Source: Alphaproteobacteria bacterium (GTDB lineage: Bacteria > Pseudomonadota > Alphaproteobacteria > Rickettsiales > SXRF01). Taken from it: a stretch of DNA of 13,067 nucleotides. The translations under genes and the position numbers were made by a program. Where the stretch lies: the NCBI GenBank assembly GCA_019243895.1, contig JAFATP010000086.1, positions 1 to 13,067 on the forward strand. The letters are read 5' to 3'. The notes under the pieces were generated by a model, which worked only from the letters and a program-made list of their open reading frames with translations, did not search any database and was not told the DNA's origin. Positions 7,320-13,067 of the stretch are shown piece by piece; position 1 is the first letter of the stretch, and the number at the start of each line of letters is the position of its first letter.

Positions 7320-7619
7320 ATGATGCACGACCGTCCGCAAAGCGTTCAGGATTTATTTTTAAACAAGTTGCGTAAGAGCAAGATTCCGGTGACCATTTAC
7401 CTGGCCAACGGCGTGAAGCTGCAGGGCAATATCGGCGGGTTCGATAATTTCTCAGTGCTGCTGCGCCGGGGGCCGCAGGTGCAGCTGGTGTATAAGCATA
7501 CCATCGCCACGGTGGTGCCCGCTGCTCCCGTGCATATGTATGATGAAGAGGGCAGCGCGGCAACGCCTTCCATGCAATACCGCGGGCAACCGGAGTATGC
7601 GCATGAGACGGAAGAATAA
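7320..7619 (+). CDS. hfq: RNA chaperone Hfq
   Basis: Hfq is a hexameric Sm-like protein that binds small RNAs and mRNAs and promotes their pairing. The 99-residue product carries the full Sm fold: [22 protein letters not shown] with the proximal-face Gln10, the Sm1 stretch [18 protein letters not shown] (31-48), and the Sm2 signature [11 protein letters not shown] with Tyr58-Lys59-His60, equivalent to the E. coli YKH RNA-binding motif. The tail after residue 70 is short and acidic/polar (MYDEEG), shorter than in E. coli. ATG 7320 is preferred over ATG 7323 because AAGGA is 7 bases upstream of it. hflX follows after 30 bases, a pairing well known in proteobacteria, suggesting co-transcription. 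Confidence 0.97.
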   Translation: MMHDRPQSVQDLFLNKLRKSKIPVTIYLANGVKLQGNIGGFDNFSVLLRRGPQVQLVYKHTIATVVPAAPVHMYDEEGSAATPSMQYRGQPEYAHETEE

Positions 7620-7649
7620 ACGGTTTTAGCCACGGATAAGCAGACCGTC

Positions 7650-8915
7650 TTGCAGCGCGCGCTGGTCATTCATCCCCATTTCAAGCAGGCAGCGGCCTCA
7701 GCGCGCACCGCGGCGGCGCGGCTGGAGGAGGCCAGCGGGCTGGCGGAGGCCATTCAGCTTCAGGTCGCGCTGGCGCTGATCGTGCCGCTGGCCGCGCCGA
7801 AGCCGGCGACGCTGTTCGGCAAGGGCAAGGTGGAGGAATTGCGTGAGGCTATCGCCGCGCAGGAAATAACCCTGGCCATCGTGGACAGCTCCCTGTCGCC
7901 GGTGCAGCAGCGCAATCTGGAAGAGGCGTGGGGCTGCAAGGTGATCGACCGCACCGCCCTGATCCTGGAGATTTTCGGCGCCCGCGCCCGCACGGCCGAG
8001 GGCAAGATGCAGGTGGAGTTGGCGGCGCTGGAATACCAGAAAAGCCGCCTGGTGCGGTCATGGACGCATCTGGAGCGCCAGCGCGGCGGTTTCGGGTTCC
8101 TGGGCGGCCCCGGCGAATCGCAGATCGAGCTGGACCGCCGCCTGATCCGCGACCGTATCGCCAAGATCAAGCGGGAGCTGGAAGCCGTGGTGCGCACCCG
8201 CGAGCTGCACCGCCGGAAGCGCCGCCGCGTGCCCTATCCCATCATCGCCCTGGTGGGATACACCAATGCCGGTAAGTCCACGCTGTTCAACCGGCTCACC
8301 GGTGCTTCCGTGGTGTCGGCGGACAAGCTGTTCGCCACCTTGGACCCCACGCTGCGCGCCATTCGCCTGCCCTCCGGCGGCGCGGCGATTCTTTCCGACA
8401 CGGTGGGATTCGTATCCAATCTGCCGCCGGAATTGATCGCGGCGTTCCGCGCCACGCTGGAGGAGGTGCTGGAGGCTGACATTCTCCTGCATGTGCGGGA
8501 CGCTTCGCACCAAGACCAGTCGGCGCAGAAGGAGGACGTGGAAGCGGTGCTCAAAACCCTGTTCCGCTCCGCTCATCTGCCGGAGCATGTGATGGAGGTG
8601 ATGAACAAGATCGATTGCCTGCCTCCGGAGGCGCGGGCGCATCTGCCGCCGGGAGTTTTGGGAATCTCGGCGCTCACTGGGGAAAACGTGGAAGCGCTGT
8701 TGCAACAGCTGGACCGGGATATCACCAGCCGTTTTTATGTGCAGGCGACGCTCTGCCTGGATATGGCGGGCGGCGAGGCGCTTTCCTGGCTGCATCGCAA
8801 CGGCCGGGTATTGAGCGAAAGCACGGAAGACGATACGCTGCGCGTAAGCGTGACGATAAGCCCGGAGAATCTCAGCAGGTTCGAAAAACAGTTCGGCATA
8901 CGCGTCGCGCCGTAA
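7650..8915 (+). CDS. hflX: Ribosome-associated GTPase HflX
   Basis: HflX is a GTPase that binds the 50S subunit and splits stalled ribosomes, especially after stress. The product is 421 residues from a TTG start. The N-terminal glycine-rich HflX domain includes GKGKVEELREAI (57-68), DSSLSPVQQRNLE, DRTALILEIFGARA, the QVELA block at 121, and SWTHLERQRGGFGFLGGPGESQIE (137-160). The GTPase domain has G1 GYTNAGKS (203-210), G2 around FATLDPT (228-234), G3 DTVGF (250-254), G4 NKID (319-322) and G5 SAL (340-342). A small C-terminal domain follows. No ATG or GTG lies in frame between the hfq stop and residue 1, so TTG 7650 is the best start, despite a poor ribosome site. RALVIHP near the start already aligns with the usual HflX beginning. 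The gene probably belongs to an hfq-hflX operon. Confidence 0.95.
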   Translation: MQRALVIHPHFKQAAASARTAAARLEEASGLAEAIQLQVALALIVPLAAPKPATLFGKGKVEELREAIAAQEITLAIVDSSLSPVQQRNLEEAWGCKVIDRTALILEIFGARARTAEGKMQVELAALEYQKSRLVRSWTHLERQRGGFGFLGGPGESQIELDRRLIRDRIAKIKRELEAVVRTRELHRRKRRRVPYPIIALVGYTNAGKSTLFNRLTGASVVSADKLFATLDPTLRAIRLPSGGAAILSDTVGFVSNLPPELIAAFRATLEEVLEADILLHVRDASHQDQSAQKEDVEAVLKTLFRSAHLPEHVMEVMNKIDCLPPEARAHLPPGVLGISALTGENVEALLQQLDRDITSRFYVQATLCLDMAGGEALSWLHRNGRVLSESTEDDTLRVSVTISPENLSRFEKQFGIRVAP

Positions 8916-8927
8916 CGAGTGGCGTAC

Positions 8928-9710
8928 ATGAAGAGAAAATGGCTTATCATGGCCGTAGCGTGGCTGCTGGCCGCGTCTCCGCTTCACGCGGAGCAGGCGC
9001 CGGATGCATTGCCGCAGGTGAGCGTGCTGGCGGATGGCAGCCTCACGCTGCCGTTAAGCCTGATCGTGCGTCAATATGCCAAGCAAAACAACGGCACGGT
9101 GGAGCTGGCTTTCGTGGATGACCAGGCGAAAACCAATCTGCTGGCGGAAGGCGCAGGCGCCGATGTGCTGATCACCATGCGCACCGCCTGGCTGGAACAG
9201 CTGCAGCAGCAAGGGTTGATCGATGTGCATTCGGAAACGCCCGTCGCTAATAATACGCTGGTGTTGGCGGGGCCGGAAAAAGCGGTGCTGACGGGGGATA
9301 TGGCGCGCGGGCTTCCGGTGGCGCATATGCTGATGCGGATGGGCCCGGAGCCTGCCTTCGGCGTGCCGCACCCAGAAAACCTGCCGGAAGGCAGCTATGC
9401 CCGCGCCGCCCTGCGTCACCTGGACCGGGAAGGGGATATGGAGCCTTATACGCTTTACGTGAAGCAGCGTCCCCAGCTGGTGTCGCTGGTGAAAAACCAG
9501 AATGCGTTCGCGGTGATGCTGGCAACGGAAGCGCTGCAGCAGAACCTGCAGCCAGTCTGGCCCTTGCCCGCGAGCGCTTATCCGCCGATTCATTACCGGG
9601 CCGTGGTTCTGGCAGGCGACAACATGAAGGAAGCGCGTCGCTTCATCGAATATCTTTCTTCTCACGACGCCCGCGCCGTGTTCGTGCAGTTCGGCTTCGG
9701 CACCAGGTGA
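8928..9710 (+). CDS. Orphan ModA-like periplasmic substrate-binding protein
   Basis: The 260-residue protein from ATG 8928 begins with a clear Sec signal: MKRK, a hydrophobic core, and ASPLHA with probable cleavage after residue 21. The mature part resembles ModA, the molybdate-binding component of an ABC importer. The shared order is VSVLADGSLTLPL, AEGAGADVLIT, WLEQLQQQGLID, VANNTLVLAGP, FGVPHPENLPEGSYARAAL, the HYRAVVLAG strand, and a C-terminal FIEYLSSHDARAVFVQFGF helix. The second serine-rich oxyanion loop of ModA is replaced by AFVDDQAK, and the usual GIVYGSDA-like segment by FAVMLATEAL, so the ligand may not be molybdate. No permease or ATPase gene (modB, modC) is adjacent. A GTG at 8919, 3 bases after the hflX stop, is an alternative start. 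No good ribosome site is seen, suggesting coupling to hflX. Confidence 0.75.
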   Translation: MKRKWLIMAVAWLLAASPLHAEQAPDALPQVSVLADGSLTLPLSLIVRQYAKQNNGTVELAFVDDQAKTNLLAEGAGADVLITMRTAWLEQLQQQGLIDVHSETPVANNTLVLAGPEKAVLTGDMARGLPVAHMLMRMGPEPAFGVPHPENLPEGSYARAALRHLDREGDMEPYTLYVKQRPQLVSLVKNQNAFAVMLATEALQQNLQPVWPLPASAYPPIHYRAVVLAGDNMKEARRFIEYLSSHDARAVFVQFGFGTR

Positions 9711-9721
9711 GGAGTCTTAGG

Positions 9722-10783
9722 TCAGCTCTCCGCTTGAAGAGGCTGCAACTCCTCCAGCGGCCAGCGGGCGCGGGGTTCGGCGTCCAGTTCACTCAGCAGG
9801 TTGGCGCGGTACCGCTCCATGCCCGCCCAGGCGATCATCGCGGCATTGTCGGTGCACAGCGCCGCGGGCGGGCAGATCAGCGATAATCCCGCCGTTTCCG
9901 CCACTTCCCGCAATTGCTCGCGGATACGCTGATTGGCGGCGACGCCGCCGGCAAGCACCAGGCTTGCTCCTGCGGGGCAGCGCGCTCTAAAAACCGCCAT
10001 CGCATTCCGGCTGCGGTCCTCCAGGCTTGCGCACGCTGCCTGCTGAAACGCGGCGCAGATATCCGCTTTTTGTTGCGCCGCGAGCGGCGCATCGCGCTCT
10101 GCCGCCAGGCGCACGGCCGTTTTCAGCCCGGAAAAAGAAAAATCGCAGCCCGCGCGGCCCAGCAGCGGAACGGGAAAATCATAGGCATTGGCATCGCCCG
10201 TCCGCGCCAGCTTTTCCACCGCCGGCCCGCCGGGATATCCCAGTCCCAGCAGCTTGGCCACCTTGTCAAACGCTTCGCCCAATGCATCGTCCAGCGTGCC
10301 TCCCAGCCGTTCGTACCGCCCGAGCGCATGGACGATCACGAACTGGCAATGCCCGCCGGAGACCAGCAGCAGCAGGTAAGGGAAGGGCGTCTGATGCGTC
10401 AGCCGCACCGTCAGCGCGTGGCCTTCCAGGTGGTTGACGGCAATGAACGCTTTTTCGGCGGCGGCCGCCATTGCCTTTCCCATCGTCATGCCGACGATGA
10501 CGCCGCCGATCAGCCCCGGCCCGCCGGTTGCGGCCACCGCATCGATGTCCGCGATTTCAACCTCCGCCTGCGCCAGCGCCTGAGCGATCACCTGCGGCAG
10601 GTAGCGCACATGCGCACGCGCCGCAATTTCCGGCACCACCCCGCCGTAAACCGCGTGTTCGCTCACCTGCGACAGCACAACATTGGAAAGAATCGTTCCA
10701 TCCCCGCCCACCACGGCGGCGGCGGTTTCGTCGCAGCTAGTCTCAATGCCCAGTACCAGCGGGGAAGGGGGTGGCGTTGCCAT
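9722..10783 (-). CDS. tsaD: tRNA threonylcarbamoyladenosine synthase, TsaD subunit
   Basis: TsaD (Gcp/YgjD/Kae1 family) transfers the threonylcarbamoyl group to A37 of ANN-decoding tRNAs, working with TsaB and TsaE in the cytoplasm. The 353-residue length is normal. Landmarks are the N-terminal ASKHA-fold motif [14 protein letters not shown] (residues 11-24), [19 protein letters not shown] (38-56), the metal-ligand pair His118 and His122 in NHLEGHA, VSGGHCQ near 141, [20 protein letters not shown] (161-180), [10 protein letters not shown] near 215, and the third metal ligand Asp312 in TDNAAM. I chose ATG 10783 because it puts ETSCDET at its usual distance. Upstream in-frame codons run into hemC on the other strand. 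No clear ribosome site precedes this ATG; ATG 10810 is a less likely alternative. The gene is divergent from hemC. Confidence 0.95.
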   Translation of the reverse strand: MATPPPSPLVLGIETSCDETAAAVVGGDGTILSNVVLSQVSEHAVYGGVVPEIAARAHVRYLPQVIAQALAQAEVEIADIDAVAATGGPGLIGGVIVGMTMGKAMAAAAEKAFIAVNHLEGHALTVRLTHQTPFPYLLLLVSGGHCQFVIVHALGRYERLGGTLDDALGEAFDKVAKLLGLGYPGGPAVEKLARTGDANAYDFPVPLLGRAGCDFSFSGLKTAVRLAAERDAPLAAQQKADICAAFQQAACASLEDRSRNAMAVFRARCPAGASLVLAGGVAANQRIREQLREVAETAGLSLICPPAALCTDNAAMIAWAGMERYRANLLSELDAEPRARWPLEELQPLQAES

Positions 10784-10810
10784 AGGGTTTATGCAATAGA
10801 TCACGTGCAT
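10784..10810. promoter_or_regulatory. 25-base tsaD-hemC divergent spacer with an inverted repeat
   Basis: Only 25 bases separate the two divergent start codons, so at least one promoter must lie inside the opposite gene or the starts are slightly misplaced. ATGCA (10791-10795) and TGCAT (10806-10810) form an inverted repeat with a 10-base spacer, whose right arm runs into the hemC ATG. A CACGTG palindrome sits at 10802-10807. Neither gene has a recognisable Shine-Dalgarno sequence here. Regulatory meaning is uncertain. Confidence 0.35.
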
Positions 10811-11732
10811 GGCATTGTCAGCCCCTAATGGCCCGGCTTTGGGCATTATCCGCATCGGCACGCGGCGCAGCGCTCTGGCGCTGACCCAGGCGGAAGAGGT
10901 ATGCCGCCGCCTGCAGGCGCTGGACGCTAAGGTAAGCGTAGAGCTGGTGCCGATGATGACGAGCGGGGACCGCACGCTGGATCAGCCGCTGGCGGAAATC
11001 GGCGGGAAAGGGCTCTTCACCAAGGAAATCGAGGATGCGCTGCTGGACGGCCGAATCGATCTGGCCGTGCATTCGGCCAAGGACATGCAAACCCAGCTCC
11101 CGCCCGGGCTGGCGCTGGCGGCGGTGCCGCCGCGCGAGGATGCGCGGGACGTGCTGATTGCCGCCTCCGGCGCGGCGCACATCAAAGACCTGCCGCAAGG
11201 GGCGCGGCTGGGCACCTCATCCCTGCGCCGCGCCGCGCAGGCGCTGCATGTGCGGCCGGATTTGCGCATCGTTTCCTTGCGCGGCAATGTGCAGACTCGC
11301 CTGGCCAAGCTGGAGCGCGGCGAGGCGGATGCCATCCTGCTCGCGGCGGCAGGGCTTAAGCGCCTGGGCATCTCTCCGCTGCCGGGACATCCCCTGCCGC
11401 TGGAGGAAATGCTGCCGGCGGCGGCGCAAGCGGCGCTGGGGCTGGAATGCCGTGAAGGCGACGCGCGCATGCTCTCGCTTCTGGCACCGTTGAACGATGC
11501 GGACGCCGCGGCAGCGGTGGCGGCGGAGCGGTCGCTGCTGGCGGCGCTGGAGGGTTCCTGCCGCATGCCGATTGCCGCTTATGCGCAATGCATGGAGGAA
11601 AACCTGCGCTTGCGCGCGATGCTATTAGCGCCGGACGGCGCGTGGGCGCGCGCCTGCGACGTCACGGGGAAAAAAGAGGAAGCCGAGGCGCTGGGCCGCC
11701 GTGCCGGCGCCGTGCTGAAGGAAAGAGGATGA
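10809..11732 (+). CDS. hemC: Hydroxymethylbilane synthase (porphobilinogen deaminase)
   Basis: HemC polymerises four porphobilinogen molecules into hydroxymethylbilane in haem and tetrapyrrole synthesis. The 307-residue length is typical. Conserved elements are [18 protein letters not shown] (14-31), the [27 protein letters not shown] region (53-79), AVHSAKDMQ with the catalytic aspartate at 92, [11 protein letters not shown] (134-144), [12 protein letters not shown] (158-169), and the dipyrromethane-cofactor cysteine Cys251 in [15 protein letters not shown] 10809 lacks an obvious ribosome site. Downstream, the TGA overlaps the ATG of a CPBP protease gene (ATGA), whereas in many alphaproteobacteria hemD follows hemC; no hemD is present in this window. 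Confidence 0.96.
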   Translation: MALSAPNGPALGIIRIGTRRSALALTQAEEVCRRLQALDAKVSVELVPMMTSGDRTLDQPLAEIGGKGLFTKEIEDALLDGRIDLAVHSAKDMQTQLPPGLALAAVPPREDARDVLIAASGAAHIKDLPQGARLGTSSLRRAAQALHVRPDLRIVSLRGNVQTRLAKLERGEADAILLAAAGLKRLGISPLPGHPLPLEEMLPAAAQAALGLECREGDARMLSLLAPLNDADAAAAVAAERSLLAALEGSCRMPIAAYAQCMEENLRLRAMLLAPDGAWARACDVTGKKEEAEALGRRAGAVLKERG

Positions 11733-12367
11733 AGCGTTATCTATGGCTGGAATGGCTGACGCTTTTTGCGGGCATGCCGGTGGTGATTCTCTGCGTGCAT
11801 CAGCGATTCCTGATGGTGGCGCTGCTGTGGGGCGGCGCATTATTTGCCTACGGCACACTGAAGCGCAACGCGGATTTTTCTCACCGCAGCGAATGGAACA
11901 TGGCGGGTTTGAGGGCGGGTTTACGTCCGGTGCTGTTGAGATTCGTCGTGCTGGCGGCGCTGCTGGCTCTTTTCACCATCGTCACGGAGCCGGATCGGCT
12001 GTTCGCCCTGCCGCGCCGCAGCCTGGCGCTGTGGGCGCTGATCATGCTGCTTTACCCGATATTGTCGGTGTGGCCGCAGGAGATTATCTTCCGCAGTTTT
12101 TTCTATCACCGCTACGCGTCGCTGTTCGGCACGCACCGGCATTATATCGCCGCCTCGGCGCTGGCTTTCGGTTTTGCGCATATCGTATTTGCCAACTGGA
12201 TCGTCGTGGTCTTCACCTGCATCGGCGGCGCGATGTTCGCCGGCACGTATGCGCGCCGCCGTTCACTCGCGCTGGCGTGCCTGGAGCACGCGCTGTACGG
12301 CTGCTTCATCTTCACCATCGGCCTCGGCTGGTATTTTTACGGCGCGGCGTGGCATCCTAAGGTTTGA
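11729..12367 (+). CDS. CPBP-family intramembrane protease-like protein
   Basis: The 212-residue protein is rich in membrane helices: about 10-44, 68-86, 98-115, 136-152, 155-174 and 187-206. It has the three CPBP (Abi/CAAX-protease-like) motifs: QEIIFR with Glu118 and Arg122 where the family usually has EExxxR, FGFAH (Phe147, His151), and a final helix with His187 (EHALYG). The first glutamate of motif 1 is glutamine here, which also occurs in the PQEIxFR subfamily. Family members include type II CAAX prenyl endopeptidases and bacteriocin self-immunity proteins; the substrate is not predictable. The start at ATG 11729 overlaps the hemC stop (ATGA), with AAGGA 6 bases upstream (11718-11722). 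The open frame extends back to 11588 inside hemC, but that part is a shadow. The 3' end overlaps the convergent DsbD-like gene by 11 bases. Confidence 0.85.
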   Translation: MKRYLWLEWLTLFAGMPVVILCVHQRFLMVALLWGGALFAYGTLKRNADFSHRSEWNMAGLRAGLRPVLLRFVVLAALLALFTIVTEPDRLFALPRRSLALWALIMLLYPILSVWPQEIIFRSFFYHRYASLFGTHRHYIAASALAFGFAHIVFANWIVVVFTCIGGAMFAGTYARRRSLALACLEHALYGCFIFTIGLGWYFYGAAWHPKV

Positions 12368-13067
12368 TCGCCGCCAGCACGATGCCGGGCGTCAGCAATT
12401 GAGGCAGCACGCGCGGCTCGCCATGCGGCGGGAAATACACGTAAAGCGGCACGCCGCGCCTGCCGAAGCGCTCCAGCAGCGCGGTGATTTCGGCATCCTT
12501 GCGCGTCCAGTCCGCCACCAGCATGGTAATATGACGCTCGGCAAAGGCTTTCTGCACGGCGTCGCTGCTTAAGCTGGTGTGATCGTTGATCTGGCAGGTG
12601 ATGCACCAGGCTGCGGTGGCGTCCACGAACACAGGTGCGCCGCCGGCGCGGAGCGCTTCCAGCCGCTCGGCGCGGTATTTTTCACCGTAGCGCAGCACGG
12701 CTTCCGGGTGATTGGCGGAAAGCGGAGCCGCCACGGTGTGATGCACCGCCCACACGCCGCCCGCCCATAAAACGGCAGCCGCCAGCATCATCGCGGGCGA
12801 AAGCGCGCCGCGCTGCCACCACGCCAGGAAAGCCAGCGCCTGCATGGTGAGCAGCACCGCCGCCACGGCATCCGCGCCCGCCTGCATCGCCAGCACCCAC
12901 ACCAGCCACGTGGCGGAAATATACATGGGAAACGCCAGCAGCTCCTTCAGCCGCTCCATCCACGCCCCCGGGCGCGGCAGAAAGCGGAGCGCTGCCGGGA
13001 AAAAGCTGATCAGCAGGAAGGGCAGGGCCAGGCCCAGCGCCATCACCTCGAACACCAGCAGGGCGGG
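12357..13067 (-). CDS. C-terminal part of a DsbD/ScsB-like thiol:disulfide reductase, cut by the window edge
   Basis: The reading frame is open from the right edge to TAG at 12359-12357, giving 236 residues of a larger membrane protein. The first two-thirds is the end of the transmembrane electron-transfer domain: LGLALPFLLISFFPAALRFLPRPGAWMERLKELLAFPM is the typical DsbD/CcdA-type wording, followed by two or three more helices. After a linker (NHPEAVLRYGEKYRAERLEAL) comes the periplasmic thioredoxin-like domain, VFVDATAAWCITCQIN, with the catalytic Cys-Ile-Thr-Cys pair encoded at 12594-12605. GVPLYVYF is its cis-proline region. Such proteins pass electrons from cytoplasmic thioredoxin to periplasmic disulfides, serving disulfide isomerisation, copper tolerance or cytochrome c maturation. 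The AAWCITC wording is closer to ScsB-type than to E. coli DsbD. The N-terminal domain and start are outside the window. Confidence 0.9.
   Translation of the reverse strand, partial: PALLVFEVMALGLALPFLLISFFPAALRFLPRPGAWMERLKELLAFPMYISATWLVWVLAMQAGADAVAAVLLTMQALAFLAWWQRGALSPAMMLAAAVLWAGGVWAVHHTVAAPLSANHPEAVLRYGEKYRAERLEALRAGGAPVFVDATAAWCITCQINDHTSLSSDAVQKAFAERHITMLVADWTRKDAEITALLERFGRRGVPLYVYFPPHGEPRVLPQLLTPGIVLAAIKP

Noticed and set aside
8058..8987. 309-codon minus-strand open frame across hflX
   Set aside because: It is antisense to the HflX GTPase domain, and its Arg/His/Gln-rich composition shows no family features.
9914..10828. 304-codon plus-strand open frame across tsaD
   Set aside because: It is antisense to TsaD metal-binding and nucleotide motifs; its product is Arg/His/Gln-rich and unlike any family.
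10784..10975. Upstream extension of the tsaD frame
   Set aside because: The extra residues lie antisense to the conserved hemC N-terminus and precede the normal TsaD start motif.
11588..11728. Upstream extension of the CPBP protease frame
   Set aside because: It is an Arg/Gly-rich shadow inside hemC; ATG 11729 has AAGGA upstream and starts the first membrane helix.
1..13067. Mobile elements, CRISPR arrays, tRNA or rRNA genes, toxin-antitoxin or defence genes
   Set aside because: I looked for transposase or integrase motifs, regularly spaced repeats, tRNA-like cloverleafs and small paired genes and saw none. By-eye reading could miss a small RNA.

Overview
The window is a GC-rich piece of bacterial chromosome made almost entirely of housekeeping and central-metabolism genes. 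Gene content and protein flavour suggest an alphaproteobacterium. The signs are a short Hfq ending soon after its Sm fold and followed directly by an HflX with the wording common in that class, tsaD and hemC back to back, a YSWGGFES-type cystathionine beta-lyase, and a malonyl-CoA decarboxylase. No order or genus is claimed. I see no tRNA, rRNA, insertion sequence, phage gene, CRISPR array or toxin-antitoxin pair.

Layout, left to right. (1) The start of a lipoprotein gene on the minus strand runs off the left edge (1-70) and is divergent from metC (203-1360). (2) A leader of about 165 bases with two inverted repeats precedes the ammonium channel gene amt (1527-2861). Amt is followed closely by an unrecognised 270-residue membrane protein gene (2889-3701). 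(3) On the minus strand lie argG (4559-5761) and, 9 bases downstream of it, a DMT/EamA-family exporter gene (3698-4549). The exporter's stop codon overlaps the stop codon of the unknown protein. (4) A malonyl-CoA decarboxylase gene (5834-7240) diverges from argG. (5) hfq (7320-7619), hflX (7650-8915) and an orphan ModA-like binding protein gene (8928-9710) form a compact plus-strand cluster. (6) tsaD (9722-10783, minus) converges on that cluster and diverges from hemC (10809-11732) across only 25 bases. hemC overlaps a CPBP-family membrane protease gene (11729-12367) by ATGA. (7) The C-terminal part of a DsbD/ScsB-like thiol:disulfide reductase (12357-13067, minus) enters from the right edge and overlaps the protease gene tail to tail.

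The genes cover sulfur amino acid metabolism, ammonium uptake, arginine synthesis, malonyl-CoA removal, RNA-based regulation and ribosome rescue, tRNA t6A modification, haem synthesis and envelope redox. Packing is dense, with several stop-stop and start-stop overlaps. Nothing here is clearly a new multi-gene system. The items most worth a second look are the unknown membrane protein behind amt, which has no glnK beside it; the ModA-like protein with no modBC and an altered binding pocket; and the uncertain start of hflX, which lies in the same frame as hfq with only one stop codon between them.
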